Source: an uncultured Clostridia bacterium
Lineage (GTDB): Bacteria; Bacillota; Clostridia; Christensenellales; CAG-314
DNA: 29,995 bases
Direction of reading: 5' to 3'
NCBI GenBank assembly: GCA_934281515.1
Contig: CAKQXG010000011.1
Coordinates: 1-29,995 of the forward strand
This document shows, piece after piece, positions 15,314 through 23,921 of the stretch. A program made the translations under genes and the position numbers. Each line of letters starts with the position of its first letter. Position 1 is the first letter of the stretch. Below the pieces are notes generated by a model. It was not told where the DNA came from. It saw only the letters and a program-made list of their open reading frames with translations, and did not search any database.

Positions 15314-16650
15314 GTCTGTCACTGTACAAAATCGTCTTTATGGCGGAACTTCTCGTCGCGGAGTTTCTCTTTACCCTGCGCCTTAAACGCCGCCGCAAGT
15401 TTTGGTTGCGGTTTGCCGCCATGTGCGTCGTCGGTATGTTGCTTGCATGGCTGTTTCCCGTTGTCACTTACAATGCGTTCTACTCGTCGGTGATGTTTCT
15501 TGCGCTGTTTGCCGCAACCGTTGGCGGACTGATGCTGTGCTACAAAGACAGTTTCGTCAACATTGCCTACTGCGCCGTTGCCGCCTACACAATGCGACAC
15601 ATGTCCTTTCAGTTTTACAGCCTGTACATCACTCTTGTAACCGACAGCGGCGCAACTGCCAACGCCATGTACGGCAGTACGACAACGGTGGTGTCGCAAA
15701 ACGCCGCCCTTACCGTGGTTGCCTACTTGTTGTGCTACTTTGTCGTGTACACGTTGTGCTACACGTTTTTTGCCCGTCGAATAGCCAAAGACGGCGAATT
15801 TGTGTTGCAAAAGCCCACCTTGCTTATTTGGGTCGTGCTGATACTGTTTGTCGACATCGTGCTCAATGCCGTTGTGGTGTACAACTCCACCGAGCAAAAC
15901 TTTCTCAATGCCAAGGTGCTGTACGTCAACGTGATCACCACCTACCTGTACAACATTTTGTGCTGTTTCTTTATGCTGTTTATTCAGTTTGTCATGATTG
16001 ACGTGCAGAAGCTCAAACGCGACCTGGAAATAACCAATCACATTTTACAACAGGAGCGCAAACAGTACCGTATCAGCAAGGAAAACATAGACCTTATCAA
16101 CCGCAAGTGTCACGACATGAAGTACCAGATCGGGCAAATAGTAGCCGAAGGCGGTGCCGGCGGCAAAACCGTGCGCGAAATTGAAGGAATGATCGACATC
16201 TACGACAGCATGCTCAAAACGGGCAACGAAGCGCTGGACGTTATCTTTGCGGAAAAAAGCCTGCTTTGCCGCAAAAACGACATCAAACTAAACTGCATGA
16301 TTGACGGCGCGCGGCTGTCGTTTATGGAAACGGCAGACATATACGTGCTGTTCGGCAACCTTATGGACAACGCCATAGAGGCCGTCGGTAAACTTGACGA
16401 GGTGGACAAGCGGATAATCTCCGTCAATGTCTACGCCGAGGCGGACAAACTGCACATTGTAATGAGCAACTATTTTGTCGGGCAAATCGACATACGCCCC
16501 GACGGAATGCCACAAACCACCAAGGCGGACAAGGACTACCACGGCATAGGTATGCGCAGCGTGTGCCTTATTGCCGAACGCTACGGCGGCACAACGGACT
16601 TTACCATAGACGACGGCATATTTACGGTGGAAATCGTGTTTGAGTTGTAG
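15310..16650 (+). CDS. AgrC-like GHKL sensor histidine kinase
   Basis: A 446-residue membrane kinase. The first 230 residues carry about six to seven hydrophobic helices, as in AgrC/ComD receptors. A coiled linker (DVQKLKRDLEITNHILQQER) leads to the phosphorylation motif NRKCHDMKYQI with His268. The ATPase domain shows the N-box LMDNAIEA (Asn354) and a G-box HGIGMRSV (Gly412, Gly414) of the GHKL type. ATG 15310 overlaps the regulator stop by four bases; longer in-frame starts lie inside the regulator and are rejected. AgrC-type kinases often sense peptides, and no short peptide precursor gene was found beside it, so the signal is unknown. Confidence 0.92.
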   Translation: MSLSLYKIVFMAELLVAEFLFTLRLKRRRKFWLRFAAMCVVGMLLAWLFPVVTYNAFYSSVMFLALFAATVGGLMLCYKDSFVNIAYCAVAAYTMRHMSFQFYSLYITLVTDSGATANAMYGSTTTVVSQNAALTVVAYLLCYFVVYTLCYTFFARRIAKDGEFVLQKPTLLIWVVLILFVDIVLNAVVVYNSTEQNFLNAKVLYVNVITTYLYNILCCFFMLFIQFVMIDVQKLKRDLEITNHILQQERKQYRISKENIDLINRKCHDMKYQIGQIVAEGGAGGKTVREIEGMIDIYDSMLKTGNEALDVIFAEKSLLCRKNDIKLNCMIDGARLSFMETADIYVLFGNLMDNAIEAVGKLDEVDKRIISVNVYAEADKLHIVMSNYFVGQIDIRPDGMPQTTKADKDYHGIGMRSVCLIAERYGGTTDFTIDDGIFTVEIVFEL

Positions 16651-16775
16651 ATGAATTTTGGGACCACCTGACGTGGACGCACTAGAGAGACTTTTGAACG
16701 GTTATTCTTTATTAATAGTCGCCCCACCGGAGAGGTGCGTAGCCGCTAGATGCCTCCTTATACGCCTTTCCCCTC

Positions 16776-17030
16776 AAAAGCCTTCCCCCGAGGTGGGGAA
16801 GGTGGCGGCGTAAGCCGTCGGATGAGGGGACAAGGGGCAAGTTGTATATTTACAATAACCGCCCTATCACTACTCCCTTATCACTCGGATGAGGGGGCAG
16901 AGATAAGTTGTATACTTACAATAATCGTCCTACCGTTCATCACTTTTTGCAGTGGCAGATATAAAACTTGTTTCTATTCCCCTCATCCACCGCAAGCGGT
17001 CCCCCTTCCCCACCTCGGGGGAAGGCTTTT
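16776..17030. repeat. Non-autonomous inverted-repeat (MITE/REP-like) element
   Basis: The left end, 16776-16802 (AAAAGCCTTCCCCCGAGG and on to GGAAGG), and the right end, 17004-17030, are exact 27-base inverted repeats. Similarity continues inward to ATGAGGGG at about 16828 and CCCCTCAT at 16979, with a diverged middle. Each end is itself palindromic (CCTTCCCC/GGGGAAGG) and is followed by a second small GC hairpin. Such CTTCCCC...GGGGAAGG...GGATGAGGG units are familiar as intergenic repeats in gut Clostridia; this is recall, not a search. It carries no transposase. Confidence 0.7.
16818..16951. repeat. Tandem direct duplication of about 67 bases
   Basis: Two units start with TCGGATGAGGGG at 16818 and 16885. 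Both contain AAGTTGTATA-T/C-TTACAATAA (16839 and 16905) and then C/T-CG-C/T-CCTA. They lie inside the inverted-repeat element and differ at scattered positions, so the duplication is not recent. Confidence 0.65.
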
Positions 17031-17102
17031 TAAGGAAAAAGCGGCCATTTGAGCATCTGTTTGCAACATTCGGCAAAAATCCGTCAAAATACGGAAAATG
17101 TA

Positions 17103-17130
17103 TTGAATACCCGTTGTCGGTTGCTATACT
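17103..17130 (+). promoter_or_regulatory. Promoter of glycan lipoprotein-GH3 operon
   Basis: TTGAAT (17103-17108), 16-base spacer, TATACT (17125-17130). The leader is about 100 bases and AAGGAG at 17222-17227 precedes the start. Confidence 0.5.
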
Positions 17131-17235
17131 GTCGGTAGATTTACTTGCAGTGTAGCTTTTTTTGTGCGGTTTTGCACCGCTCGGCAAGCGTAAACTGCGG
17201 TAAAACGTACAAAATATCATCAAGGAGAAGCAAAA

Positions 17236-19749
17236 ATGAGCAAAACAACCAAAAGAATGTTGGCATTGTGCTTGCTGTGTGTGTTGTGTCTTGTATGCAT
17301 TGCCGCATGTGAAAAACAAGGCGAAGTTACCCCCGGCGAAACAACGCTCGAACGCATAGAAATAGCCAAGCAACCCAACAAGACGGAGTACACCGTCGGC
17401 GAAAAATTCAGCCGTTCGGGCATGGTTGTCAAGGCGTATTACAGCAACGGTACTAGCAAAAACGTAATGGGCTACGCCGTCAGCAAAACCGACGCATTGA
17501 CCGTTGACGACAAGGAAATTGTCGTTACCTATCAGGAAAAGACAGCCGTTGTCAAAATTACCGTGACGGAAAAGGATATTGAACGCGAACTTGACATTAC
17601 TTCCACGGAAACCAAAACTTACCGCGTGGAAGCGGAAGACGCATGGCTTGCTTCCGAAGCGGCAGGCAAGGACAAGACTCAATATCTCGAACATCACAGC
17701 GAAACACAGGGTAATCCTAACACGAGCGGTGGCGTTTCATTGGGTAATCTCAACTACTCCGACAACCCTAACAATATCCTTATGGTGCGTATTTGGAGCG
17801 AAGTCGAAGCTACGGTTTCTGTCAATATTTGCCTTGGCGCACCCGAGCAACCGCTAGATTTCGATGCTAATACTACTACGGAGTGGAACGACAAAACCGT
17901 TACAACAGGTTTTATGGTAGCTCACTCTGTTTCTCCGCAACACTATTGGTACGATTGGAACGAGTATACTATCGAAGGTCTTAAGCTTACTAAGGGACTT
18001 AACAAGTTGGCTGTTCACATGGACAACTTTATGCCCAACGTGGACTATTTCGACATTGTAGTCAACCCCGAAGCACGCGAGTTGACAGATGTTACAATTC
18101 AAAACTTTCCCAAGATTTCCTATACGGAAGGCGACATGTTTGACCCTAGCAATATGGTTGTAATTGCAACCTATTCCGACGGTCACAGTTACGGCGTAAC
18201 GGGTTACACCTACGACAAAACGTCAGCGTTGACGCCTGACGACACCGAAGTTACGATTTCTTTCGGCGGCTTAACCGCAACCTTGCGTATTAAGGTCAAA
18301 AGTTCGTCCAACCCTTACCCCGGGCAAACCGACGTCAATATTGACGAAACAATCAAGGTTGAAGCCGAAGACTGCGATGTTGTCAACAGGGACGGCGAAG
18401 AAGTAAATATTGCTTCTCTTACCGAAGTCCACAACGATACGACAGGCAATCCGGACACAAGCAACGGAATGTCCATCGGTAAAATGAACAATAGTCAAAA
18501 CACAGTCAAACTTATCTTTACCGCGCTTGCCGACGGCACTGTTACGATACGGTTGCGTGTTGCGCACAACGTTTGCTATGTATTTGACGAAAATACGGTT
18601 ACCACAATCAATGGCGTAACAATTGTCACGGGTATTGTTGTTAATCGTGACGAAAACACGCCTTATCCGTGGTTTGATTGGCACACATATGAAATTGCAA
18701 ATGTTCCTGTCAGGGAAGGCGTAAACGTGTTTGCCGTAAAACTGCTTGAAGAAAAAGAGTCGGTCAATTACGACTATTTCGAAGTGGTATTTACGGCGGA
18801 AAAAGAACCTGACCCCGAACCGATTGAAATGCCCGATGACGTGCGCATTGAAGCCGAAACATGCGACATCTACAGTCCGTCCGGTGACATACTAAGTACA
18901 GCCGATTACACCGAACAACACAGTGCGACGGAAGGCAATCCTACGACGAGTGGCGGTGTTTCCGTTGGCAAAATGGGCAACAGCGGCAATACGCTTGTGC
19001 TACATTACAATAGTACTGTAACGGCAACGGTAAGACTGCTTGTTCGTATGTCCGTTACCGACCCGTACGTGTTTGACGACAACATTGTTACCAAGGTAAA
19101 CGGCGTTGTTGTAAAGACCGGTCTCAATCTGTTCCGTACTGCCGACTCCAAGTATGTTTGGTTTGATTGGCACGTGTACGAAATTGCAAACGTGCAACTT
19201 GTAAAGGGTGACAACGAAATTCGCTTTGAGTTGACCGGCGGAGTTTCTCCTAACTACGATTACTTTGAAATCGTATTCCCTAAGACGGAGTTCAAAACAA
19301 TCAAGGTTGAAGCCGAAGATTGTTCCGTTTACAAACCCGACGGCACTCTTACAGATACGAATCTCTATGTAGAAAACCACAGCGATACGGAGAACAATCC
19401 TAACACAAGCGGTGGACGTTCCATCGGTATATGGATGAATCAGAGTCAATTCACTATTACCGTGCGTATACACAGTGATGTCGCAGGCAAAGTGGTTGTA
19501 AAGATGTGCGCAGCCAAAAGTTCGCCCTATATTGTAGATGACAATACCGTTATCAAGTGGAATGATACTAAAGTTACAACCGGACTTACCGTTCAAAATG
19601 CCGACGGTGCGCAATACGTATGGCACGATTGGCACGTGTACACCTTGGGAGAATTTGAATTGCAAGAAGGTGTAAATGAACTGACCATAACGTTGAATGA
19701 AGGTGCCGAGGCTATAAACCTTGACTATTTCGAGTTCGTTGCGGCGTAA
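17236..19749 (+). CDS. Lipoprotein with two Ig-like domains and four CBM-like modules
   Basis: An 837-residue surface lipoprotein, signal peptide 1-24 with lipobox IAAC and lipidated Cys25. Ig-like (Big_3-type) domains lie at about 37-111 and 283-355, each with T-V/E-GE/D-F/MF...Y-S-N/D-G...ALT-x-DD. Four copies of a module of about 148 residues lie at 128-276, 372-520, 535-681 and 687-836. Each opens with (V/I)EAE(D/T), has NP-x-TS-x-G-x-S-(L/I/V)-G, then D-x-N-T/I-V...TG, a conserved W-x-D/F-W-x-x-Y and closes with N-x-D-Y-F-E/D. The VEAE opening, aromatic pair and beta pattern resemble CBM6/CBM35-type sugar-binding modules. No catalytic residues are seen. It is 35 bases upstream of the GH3 gene and co-directional, so it likely presents glycan to that enzyme. 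Module identity is inference from pattern. Confidence 0.82.
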   Translation: MSKTTKRMLALCLLCVLCLVCIAACEKQGEVTPGETTLERIEIAKQPNKTEYTVGEKFSRSGMVVKAYYSNGTSKNVMGYAVSKTDALTVDDKEIVVTYQEKTAVVKITVTEKDIERELDITSTETKTYRVEAEDAWLASEAAGKDKTQYLEHHSETQGNPNTSGGVSLGNLNYSDNPNNILMVRIWSEVEATVSVNICLGAPEQPLDFDANTTTEWNDKTVTTGFMVAHSVSPQHYWYDWNEYTIEGLKLTKGLNKLAVHMDNFMPNVDYFDIVVNPEARELTDVTIQNFPKISYTEGDMFDPSNMVVIATYSDGHSYGVTGYTYDKTSALTPDDTEVTISFGGLTATLRIKVKSSSNPYPGQTDVNIDETIKVEAEDCDVVNRDGEEVNIASLTEVHNDTTGNPDTSNGMSIGKMNNSQNTVKLIFTALADGTVTIRLRVAHNVCYVFDENTVTTINGVTIVTGIVVNRDENTPYPWFDWHTYEIANVPVREGVNVFAVKLLEEKESVNYDYFEVVFTAEKEPDPEPIEMPDDVRIEAETCDIYSPSGDILSTADYTEQHSATEGNPTTSGGVSVGKMGNSGNTLVLHYNSTVTATVRLLVRMSVTDPYVFDDNIVTKVNGVVVKTGLNLFRTADSKYVWFDWHVYEIANVQLVKGDNEIRFELTGGVSPNYDYFEIVFPKTEFKTIKVEAEDCSVYKPDGTLTDTNLYVENHSDTENNPNTSGGRSIGIWMNQSQFTITVRIHSDVAGKVVVKMCAAKSSPYIVDDNTVIKWNDTKVTTGLTVQNADGAQYVWHDWHVYTLGEFELQEGVNELTITLNEGAEAINLDYFEFVAA

Positions 19750-19784
19750 CAATTGACCCTCTTTCAGACTTACACAAGGAGACA

Positions 19785-22718
19785 ATGACTTTGAAAAAAT
19801 CTCTAAAAATTATCAACACGGTGGCGATGTTTATGTTGATTGCATTGTTTGTCGTGCTAAACGGATTTGCAGTACGATACAACAAACACGTTACAAGCTA
19901 TCTTTGTGGTTTTGGCGTTGATTACAGCTCGTCCGAGTACCAACAAAAGAAACTCGAAGCCGAAGAACTGGCACAGGAAATCGCCGGTGAAGGCATCGTA
20001 ATGTTGAAAAACGACAACAACACTTTGCCACTGTCTAATCCTGCTCTGAACGTGTTCGGTTGGGGCGGTTGCGACAACGGATTTATCTACATGGGCTTCG
20101 GCAGCGGAACGGCATCGACCTATGGTCAAGTGCCGCTGTATGAAGGTCTGCGTAGCGCAGGCTTCGAGCTTAATGAAGATTTGTGCGATTTGTATAACGG
20201 CGTAAGTTTTCGCAGGGATACAGGATGGGACTCGTCAAGTTGGAAGCTGTATGAACCGCTTGACATATTGACCGACGAAGTAATGACAAATGCGGCAGAG
20301 TTTTCCGACACGGCAATGATTGTTATTTCACGTTTCGGTATGGAAGGACACGATTTGCCCAAGTACCAAAACGACAAAAACGGCAACAATACCGATAATG
20401 GTCGTACTTATTTGCAACTTACACCCGATGAAGAAACTCTTATTTCCAAAGTGACTGCGACATTTGACAATGTGATTGTCGTAATCAACAGTGCCAACAG
20501 TATGGAAATGGGTTTCCTTGACAACGACAAGATCGATGCGGCGTTGGATATTTACTTCCCCGGTAATACGGGCAGTTACTCGCTAGGCAAGATTTTAACG
20601 GGAGAAATAACTCCTTCCGGACGTACTTCGGATACTTTTGCCTACGATCATACAACTTCGGCAAGTTATGTCAACATGGCAAACGGTACGACTTATTATC
20701 AAGGTGTGTCGGGCGCAAGCTACACCGATTATGCCGAAAATATCTACATAGGCTACTATTGGTACGAAACGGCAGATGTCGAAGGCTTCTGGAACAGTGA
20801 TTACGCCAAGGAAAAGTGGGGTATCAAGGACGGCTACAAGGATGTGGTGCAGTACCCGTTCGGTTACGGACTTAGCTATACAACATTTGCATGGAAGTTG
20901 GAAGATGTAAGTATACCTGCAGAAGCGACCCTGACAAAAGACAGCAGTGTTACCGTAAAAGTACAGGTTACCAACGTCGGTGAGTGGGAAGGAAAAGAAG
21001 TCGTGCAGTTGTATTACAGTGCGCCATATACAAAAGGCGGTATCGAAAAGCCGTCGCTTAAACTTGGTGCCTTTGCGAAAACCGTGTTGTTGAAACCCGG
21101 TCAAAGCGAAACATTGGAATTGTCTGTGTCTTTACGTGACATGGCAAGCTACGACTGTTATGACGCCAACAACAACGGCTTTATGGGGTACGAGGCCGAA
21201 TCGGGCAACTACACCCTTACATTGCGCAAGAATGCTCATGCTTTGGCAACAGTTGACGGTGCAGACAACGCAACGCTTGTGTACAAGGTTGCGGACGCTG
21301 TTAAGTACGACAAGGACGAAGTGACCGGCAATACCGTAGGTAATTTGTTTACCACCTACACGAACCCGACAAGCGGAGCGATAAGTACCAATACAGAAGA
21401 AGCATTGTCGGCGAGCAACTTTGCAGCGTCTATCGACGGTAAAGACAGCGACCAAAACATTGTCTATATGACAAGAGCAAATTTTGCCGGTACTTTCCCC
21501 AAAGAATTTGTTAAACGTAGTCTGTCGCAGGATATGTACAACAAAACTTATCAGCAAAACGAAGCAAAGGTCAACAATGACGATGTTGCGCCTAAACAAG
21601 GCTCCAATGCGACACATTACACACTTAAAGATATGTATGTGACGGATAGCGCAGGCAAAATTATCGGACTTGTCGACTACAACGACAGCAAGTGGGATGA
21701 CCTTGTATCACAACTGACCGTAAAAGAAATGGCCGATTTGTGCGGCGACGGCGGTTTGCACACAAGGGAAATTTCTTCTATCGGTAAACCTGCATGCAAG
21801 GACTCCGACGGACCTAGCGGATTCAATACGACGATATTCGGCTCGGACAAATATGGCGGATATGCCGCAAGTTACCCGTGCGAAGTGATGGTGGCAAGCA
21901 CCTGGAACTGGAAGATGGCATACCTTATGGGACGTTCGGTAGGTAGCGAGGGCGAAGCCGCAGGCATTCAAGGTTGGTATGGTCCTGCTTGCAATTTGCA
22001 CCGCGGACCCTACGGCGGACGTAACTACGAGTACTACAGCGAAGATCCGACGTTGTCCGGTGTGATGATTGCCTATGCAACCAAAGGCGCCAAAGAAGTG
22101 GGATTGTATTCCTATGTTAAACACTTTGCCGTAAACGAAGGCGAAGGCACTCGAACCGGGGGTTACACTTGGCTTACCGAACAAACCGCACGTGAATTGT
22201 ATTTTGCTCCGTTTGAAAACGCCGTTAAGGTCGGCGGTACGTTGGGGATCATGTCGGCATATAACCGTATCGGTTCCACGCGTACAAGCGGCAGTTACAA
22301 TTTGTTGACAAGTTTGCTTCGCGACGAGTGGGGATTTAAGGGTTGTGTAATCAGCGACTACAACAACAATCCTCCCGTGCTTTGCCCCGACGAAGCTATC
22401 CGCGCAGGCAATGACCTGATGATGGAACAAAGCGGCGGTGCGTTTATGTTTGACGACAAGAGTAGCGCAACTGCAATCAAATCGTTGCATCGCGGTGCGA
22501 AAAACATTTTGTATTGCTACACTGCGGCGCAGTACTCAAAGGCAACGTCAACAGAGATGGACTTGAACGGACTTATCAATTCCTCTACTACCAACAGTGT
22601 ATTTGCCTGGTGGATAATCGTACTTGTGATTATCGACATCGGCGTAGTCGCAGGTTGCGTATTTTGGGCAATCAAGGTGTGGAAACCTAAAAAACAACCA
22701 TCGATAACGCCGGTATAA
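19785..22718 (+). CDS. Membrane-anchored GH3 beta-glycosidase with swapped domain order
   Basis: A 977-residue glycoside hydrolase family 3 enzyme. A helix near 11-30 and a second at 942-964 (WWIIVLVIIDIGVVAGC) anchor both ends. The order is C-terminal GH3 domain first (about 60-285, EIAGEGIVMLKNDNNTLPL), FnIII-like domain (about 375-485, WEGKEVVQLYYS), then the (alpha/beta)8 catalytic domain (about 635-915): DSDGPSGFN, KHFAVNEGEGTR (Lys779-His780) and GCVISDYNN with nucleophile Asp858. Canonical GH3 have the opposite order; BA-order enzymes are known from rumen Firmicutes. It should release sugars from beta-linked oligosaccharides outside the membrane. AAGGAG is only 3 bases from ATG 19785 but 9 from the in-frame TTG at 19791, which may be the true start. 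A terminator follows. Confidence 0.93.
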   Translation: MTLKKSLKIINTVAMFMLIALFVVLNGFAVRYNKHVTSYLCGFGVDYSSSEYQQKKLEAEELAQEIAGEGIVMLKNDNNTLPLSNPALNVFGWGGCDNGFIYMGFGSGTASTYGQVPLYEGLRSAGFELNEDLCDLYNGVSFRRDTGWDSSSWKLYEPLDILTDEVMTNAAEFSDTAMIVISRFGMEGHDLPKYQNDKNGNNTDNGRTYLQLTPDEETLISKVTATFDNVIVVINSANSMEMGFLDNDKIDAALDIYFPGNTGSYSLGKILTGEITPSGRTSDTFAYDHTTSASYVNMANGTTYYQGVSGASYTDYAENIYIGYYWYETADVEGFWNSDYAKEKWGIKDGYKDVVQYPFGYGLSYTTFAWKLEDVSIPAEATLTKDSSVTVKVQVTNVGEWEGKEVVQLYYSAPYTKGGIEKPSLKLGAFAKTVLLKPGQSETLELSVSLRDMASYDCYDANNNGFMGYEAESGNYTLTLRKNAHALATVDGADNATLVYKVADAVKYDKDEVTGNTVGNLFTTYTNPTSGAISTNTEEALSASNFAASIDGKDSDQNIVYMTRANFAGTFPKEFVKRSLSQDMYNKTYQQNEAKVNNDDVAPKQGSNATHYTLKDMYVTDSAGKIIGLVDYNDSKWDDLVSQLTVKEMADLCGDGGLHTREISSIGKPACKDSDGPSGFNTTIFGSDKYGGYAASYPCEVMVASTWNWKMAYLMGRSVGSEGEAAGIQGWYGPACNLHRGPYGGRNYEYYSEDPTLSGVMIAYATKGAKEVGLYSYVKHFAVNEGEGTRTGGYTWLTEQTARELYFAPFENAVKVGGTLGIMSAYNRIGSTRTSGSYNLLTSLLRDEWGFKGCVISDYNNNPPVLCPDEAIRAGNDLMMEQSGGAFMFDDKSSATAIKSLHRGAKNILYCYTAAQYSKATSTEMDLNGLINSSTTNSVFAWWIIVLVIIDIGVVAGCVFWAIKVWKPKKQPSITPV

Positions 22719-22730
22719 AACCAAACAACA

Positions 22731-22759
22731 AAACGTCGTACCAAGCGTACGGCGTTTTT
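22731..22759 (+). terminator. Rho-independent terminator after GH3 gene
   Basis: AAACGTCGTAC (22731-22741) pairs with GTACGGCGTTT (22747-22757), eleven pairs with one G-T wobble, loop CAAGC, then a T-run. Confidence 0.85.
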
Positions 22760-22761
22760 GT

Positions 22762-22790
22762 TTGACTTATTTTTCATTTTGTTGCATACT
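22762..22790 (+). promoter_or_regulatory. Candidate promoter of manA
   Basis: TTGACT (22762-22767), 17-base spacer, CATACT (22785-22790), directly after the GH3 terminator. Confidence 0.5.
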
Positions 22791-22883
22791 AAATAAAGTT
22801 TTTGAAGAGTTGCGACCCGGGAAAATGCTTTTTCAAAATATTTCCTTTGCAATGCAACCGACAATCTCGACAAGGAGTACAAA

Positions 22884-23831
22884 ATGATATACAAACTAAA
22901 ACCTGCGCTAAAAAGTTACATTTGGGGCGGCACAAATCTCAAAACCAAGTGGAACAAAGTTTCCGACGAGCCGACATTGTCGGAGAGCTGGGAATTGTCC
23001 TTTCACCCCGTTGGCCCCAGCACCGTCGATGGCGGCGAACACGACGGCAAGCCGCTGTGCGAAGTTGTCGACAAGGCGCAGTGGGGCGACGCTTGCAAGG
23101 ACTTCGAGTTCTTCCCCGTGCTTAACAAACTGATCGACTCCAAGACGAACCTGTCCGTGCAGGTGCATCCTAGCGACGAGTATGCCCTTGCGCACGAACA
23201 TCAGTACGGCAAGACGGAAATGTGGCACATTCTTGATGCCGAACCGGGCGCAATACTGTACCTCGGACTGAACCGCGACATGACCGCCGAGCAATTTGCC
23301 GCCGCAATCGACGACAAAACCATTTGCGACTGCCTCAACGCCGTCCCCGTGCGCCCCGGCGAAACGTATTTTATTCCCAGTGGCACTCTGCATGCAATCG
23401 GCGGCGGCATAACGCTGTTTGAAATACAGCAAAACAGCTCCTTGACCTACCGTGTGTACGACTACGACCGCCGCGACGCAAACGGCAACGCGCGCGAACT
23501 GCACGTGGACAAGGCAAAGCTTGTCGCCAATCTCAACAAGTATGTCGTGCCAAACCCTGCCCGTGGAGCACTGCTCGGAGAGTGCAAGTACTTTGCCGCC
23601 TACCGCTACAATGTCGGCTCCGACGACTGCAAGCAACTTACCCTTGGCAAGTCCGACAGCTTTGTGTCGCTTACCGTTGTCGACGGCAATGTCGACGTGA
23701 GTTCGTCCGTTTGCGGCGTGCAACTTGCCTTGCGTAAGGGCAACACAATCTTTGCCACCGCCGGCGAACACTTTGTCGCGGACGGCAACGGCGCGGTTGT
23801 CGTAACCTGCGTCAACGGCAACAACAACTGA
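22884..23831 (+). CDS. manA: Class I mannose-6-phosphate isomerase
   Basis: A 315-residue zinc enzyme that interconverts mannose-6-phosphate and fructose-6-phosphate in the cytoplasm, matching the short Bacillus-type ManA. Zinc ligands are visible: Gln93 and His95 in SVQVHPSDEYA, Glu112 in GKTEMWHI and His170 in PSGTLHAIGGG. The N-terminal KPALKSYIWGGTNL and the later YDYDRRDANG are also typical. AAGGAG at 22872-22877 is 6 bases before the ATG. It is transcribed separately from the GH3 gene (terminator plus new promoter between) and converges on the YolD-polymerase pair. Next to the glycan genes, it fits catabolism of mannose-containing sugars, though manA is also a housekeeping gene. Confidence 0.95.
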   Translation: MIYKLKPALKSYIWGGTNLKTKWNKVSDEPTLSESWELSFHPVGPSTVDGGEHDGKPLCEVVDKAQWGDACKDFEFFPVLNKLIDSKTNLSVQVHPSDEYALAHEHQYGKTEMWHILDAEPGAILYLGLNRDMTAEQFAAAIDDKTICDCLNAVPVRPGETYFIPSGTLHAIGGGITLFEIQQNSSLTYRVYDYDRRDANGNARELHVDKAKLVANLNKYVVPNPARGALLGECKYFAAYRYNVGSDDCKQLTLGKSDSFVSLTVVDGNVDVSSSVCGVQLALRKGNTIFATAGEHFVADGNGAVVVTCVNGNNN

Positions 23832-23857
23832 CAGCTAAATACCGCTTTTGCAAATAC

Positions 23858-23907
23858 AAACTGCCACTTTGAGTAATTAAAACACTTGAAGCGGCAGTTT
23901 TTGTTTT
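23858..23907. terminator. Bidirectional terminator between manA and yolD-like gene
   Basis: AAACTGCC (23858-23865) pairs with GGCAGTTT (23893-23900). The stem extends inward to 17 positions with one mismatch and two wobbles around a loop of about nine bases. T-runs on the plus strand (TTTTTGTTTT) and a T-rich stretch on the minus strand suit both convergent genes. Confidence 0.75.
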
Positions 23908-23921
23908 GGCTGTCTGTGTGT

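Larger units (their letters stand above)
16651..17235. other. 585-base non-coding block between kinase and lipoprotein
   Basis: No credible gene on either strand. It contains an inverted-repeat element (16776-17030) with an inner tandem duplication, followed by the promoter of the lipoprotein at 17103. The first 125 bases (16651-16775) show no recognisable feature beyond short GC-rich inverted repeats. Small frames here run across the palindromes and have no ribosome binding sites. Confidence 0.6.

Noticed and set aside
16740..17040. CRISPR-like repeats
   Set aside because: Only two diverged direct copies plus inverted ends, no regular spacers and no cas genes, so it is a palindromic element.
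17159..17195. Terminator hairpin before the glycan lipoprotein
   Set aside because: The GCGGT/ACCGC stem is only five pairs and has no T-run after it.
15310..17235. AgrD-like signal peptide gene beside the AgrC-like kinase
   Set aside because: No short frame with a ribosome binding site and a peptide-precursor pattern was found, and no AgrB-like protease is in the window.
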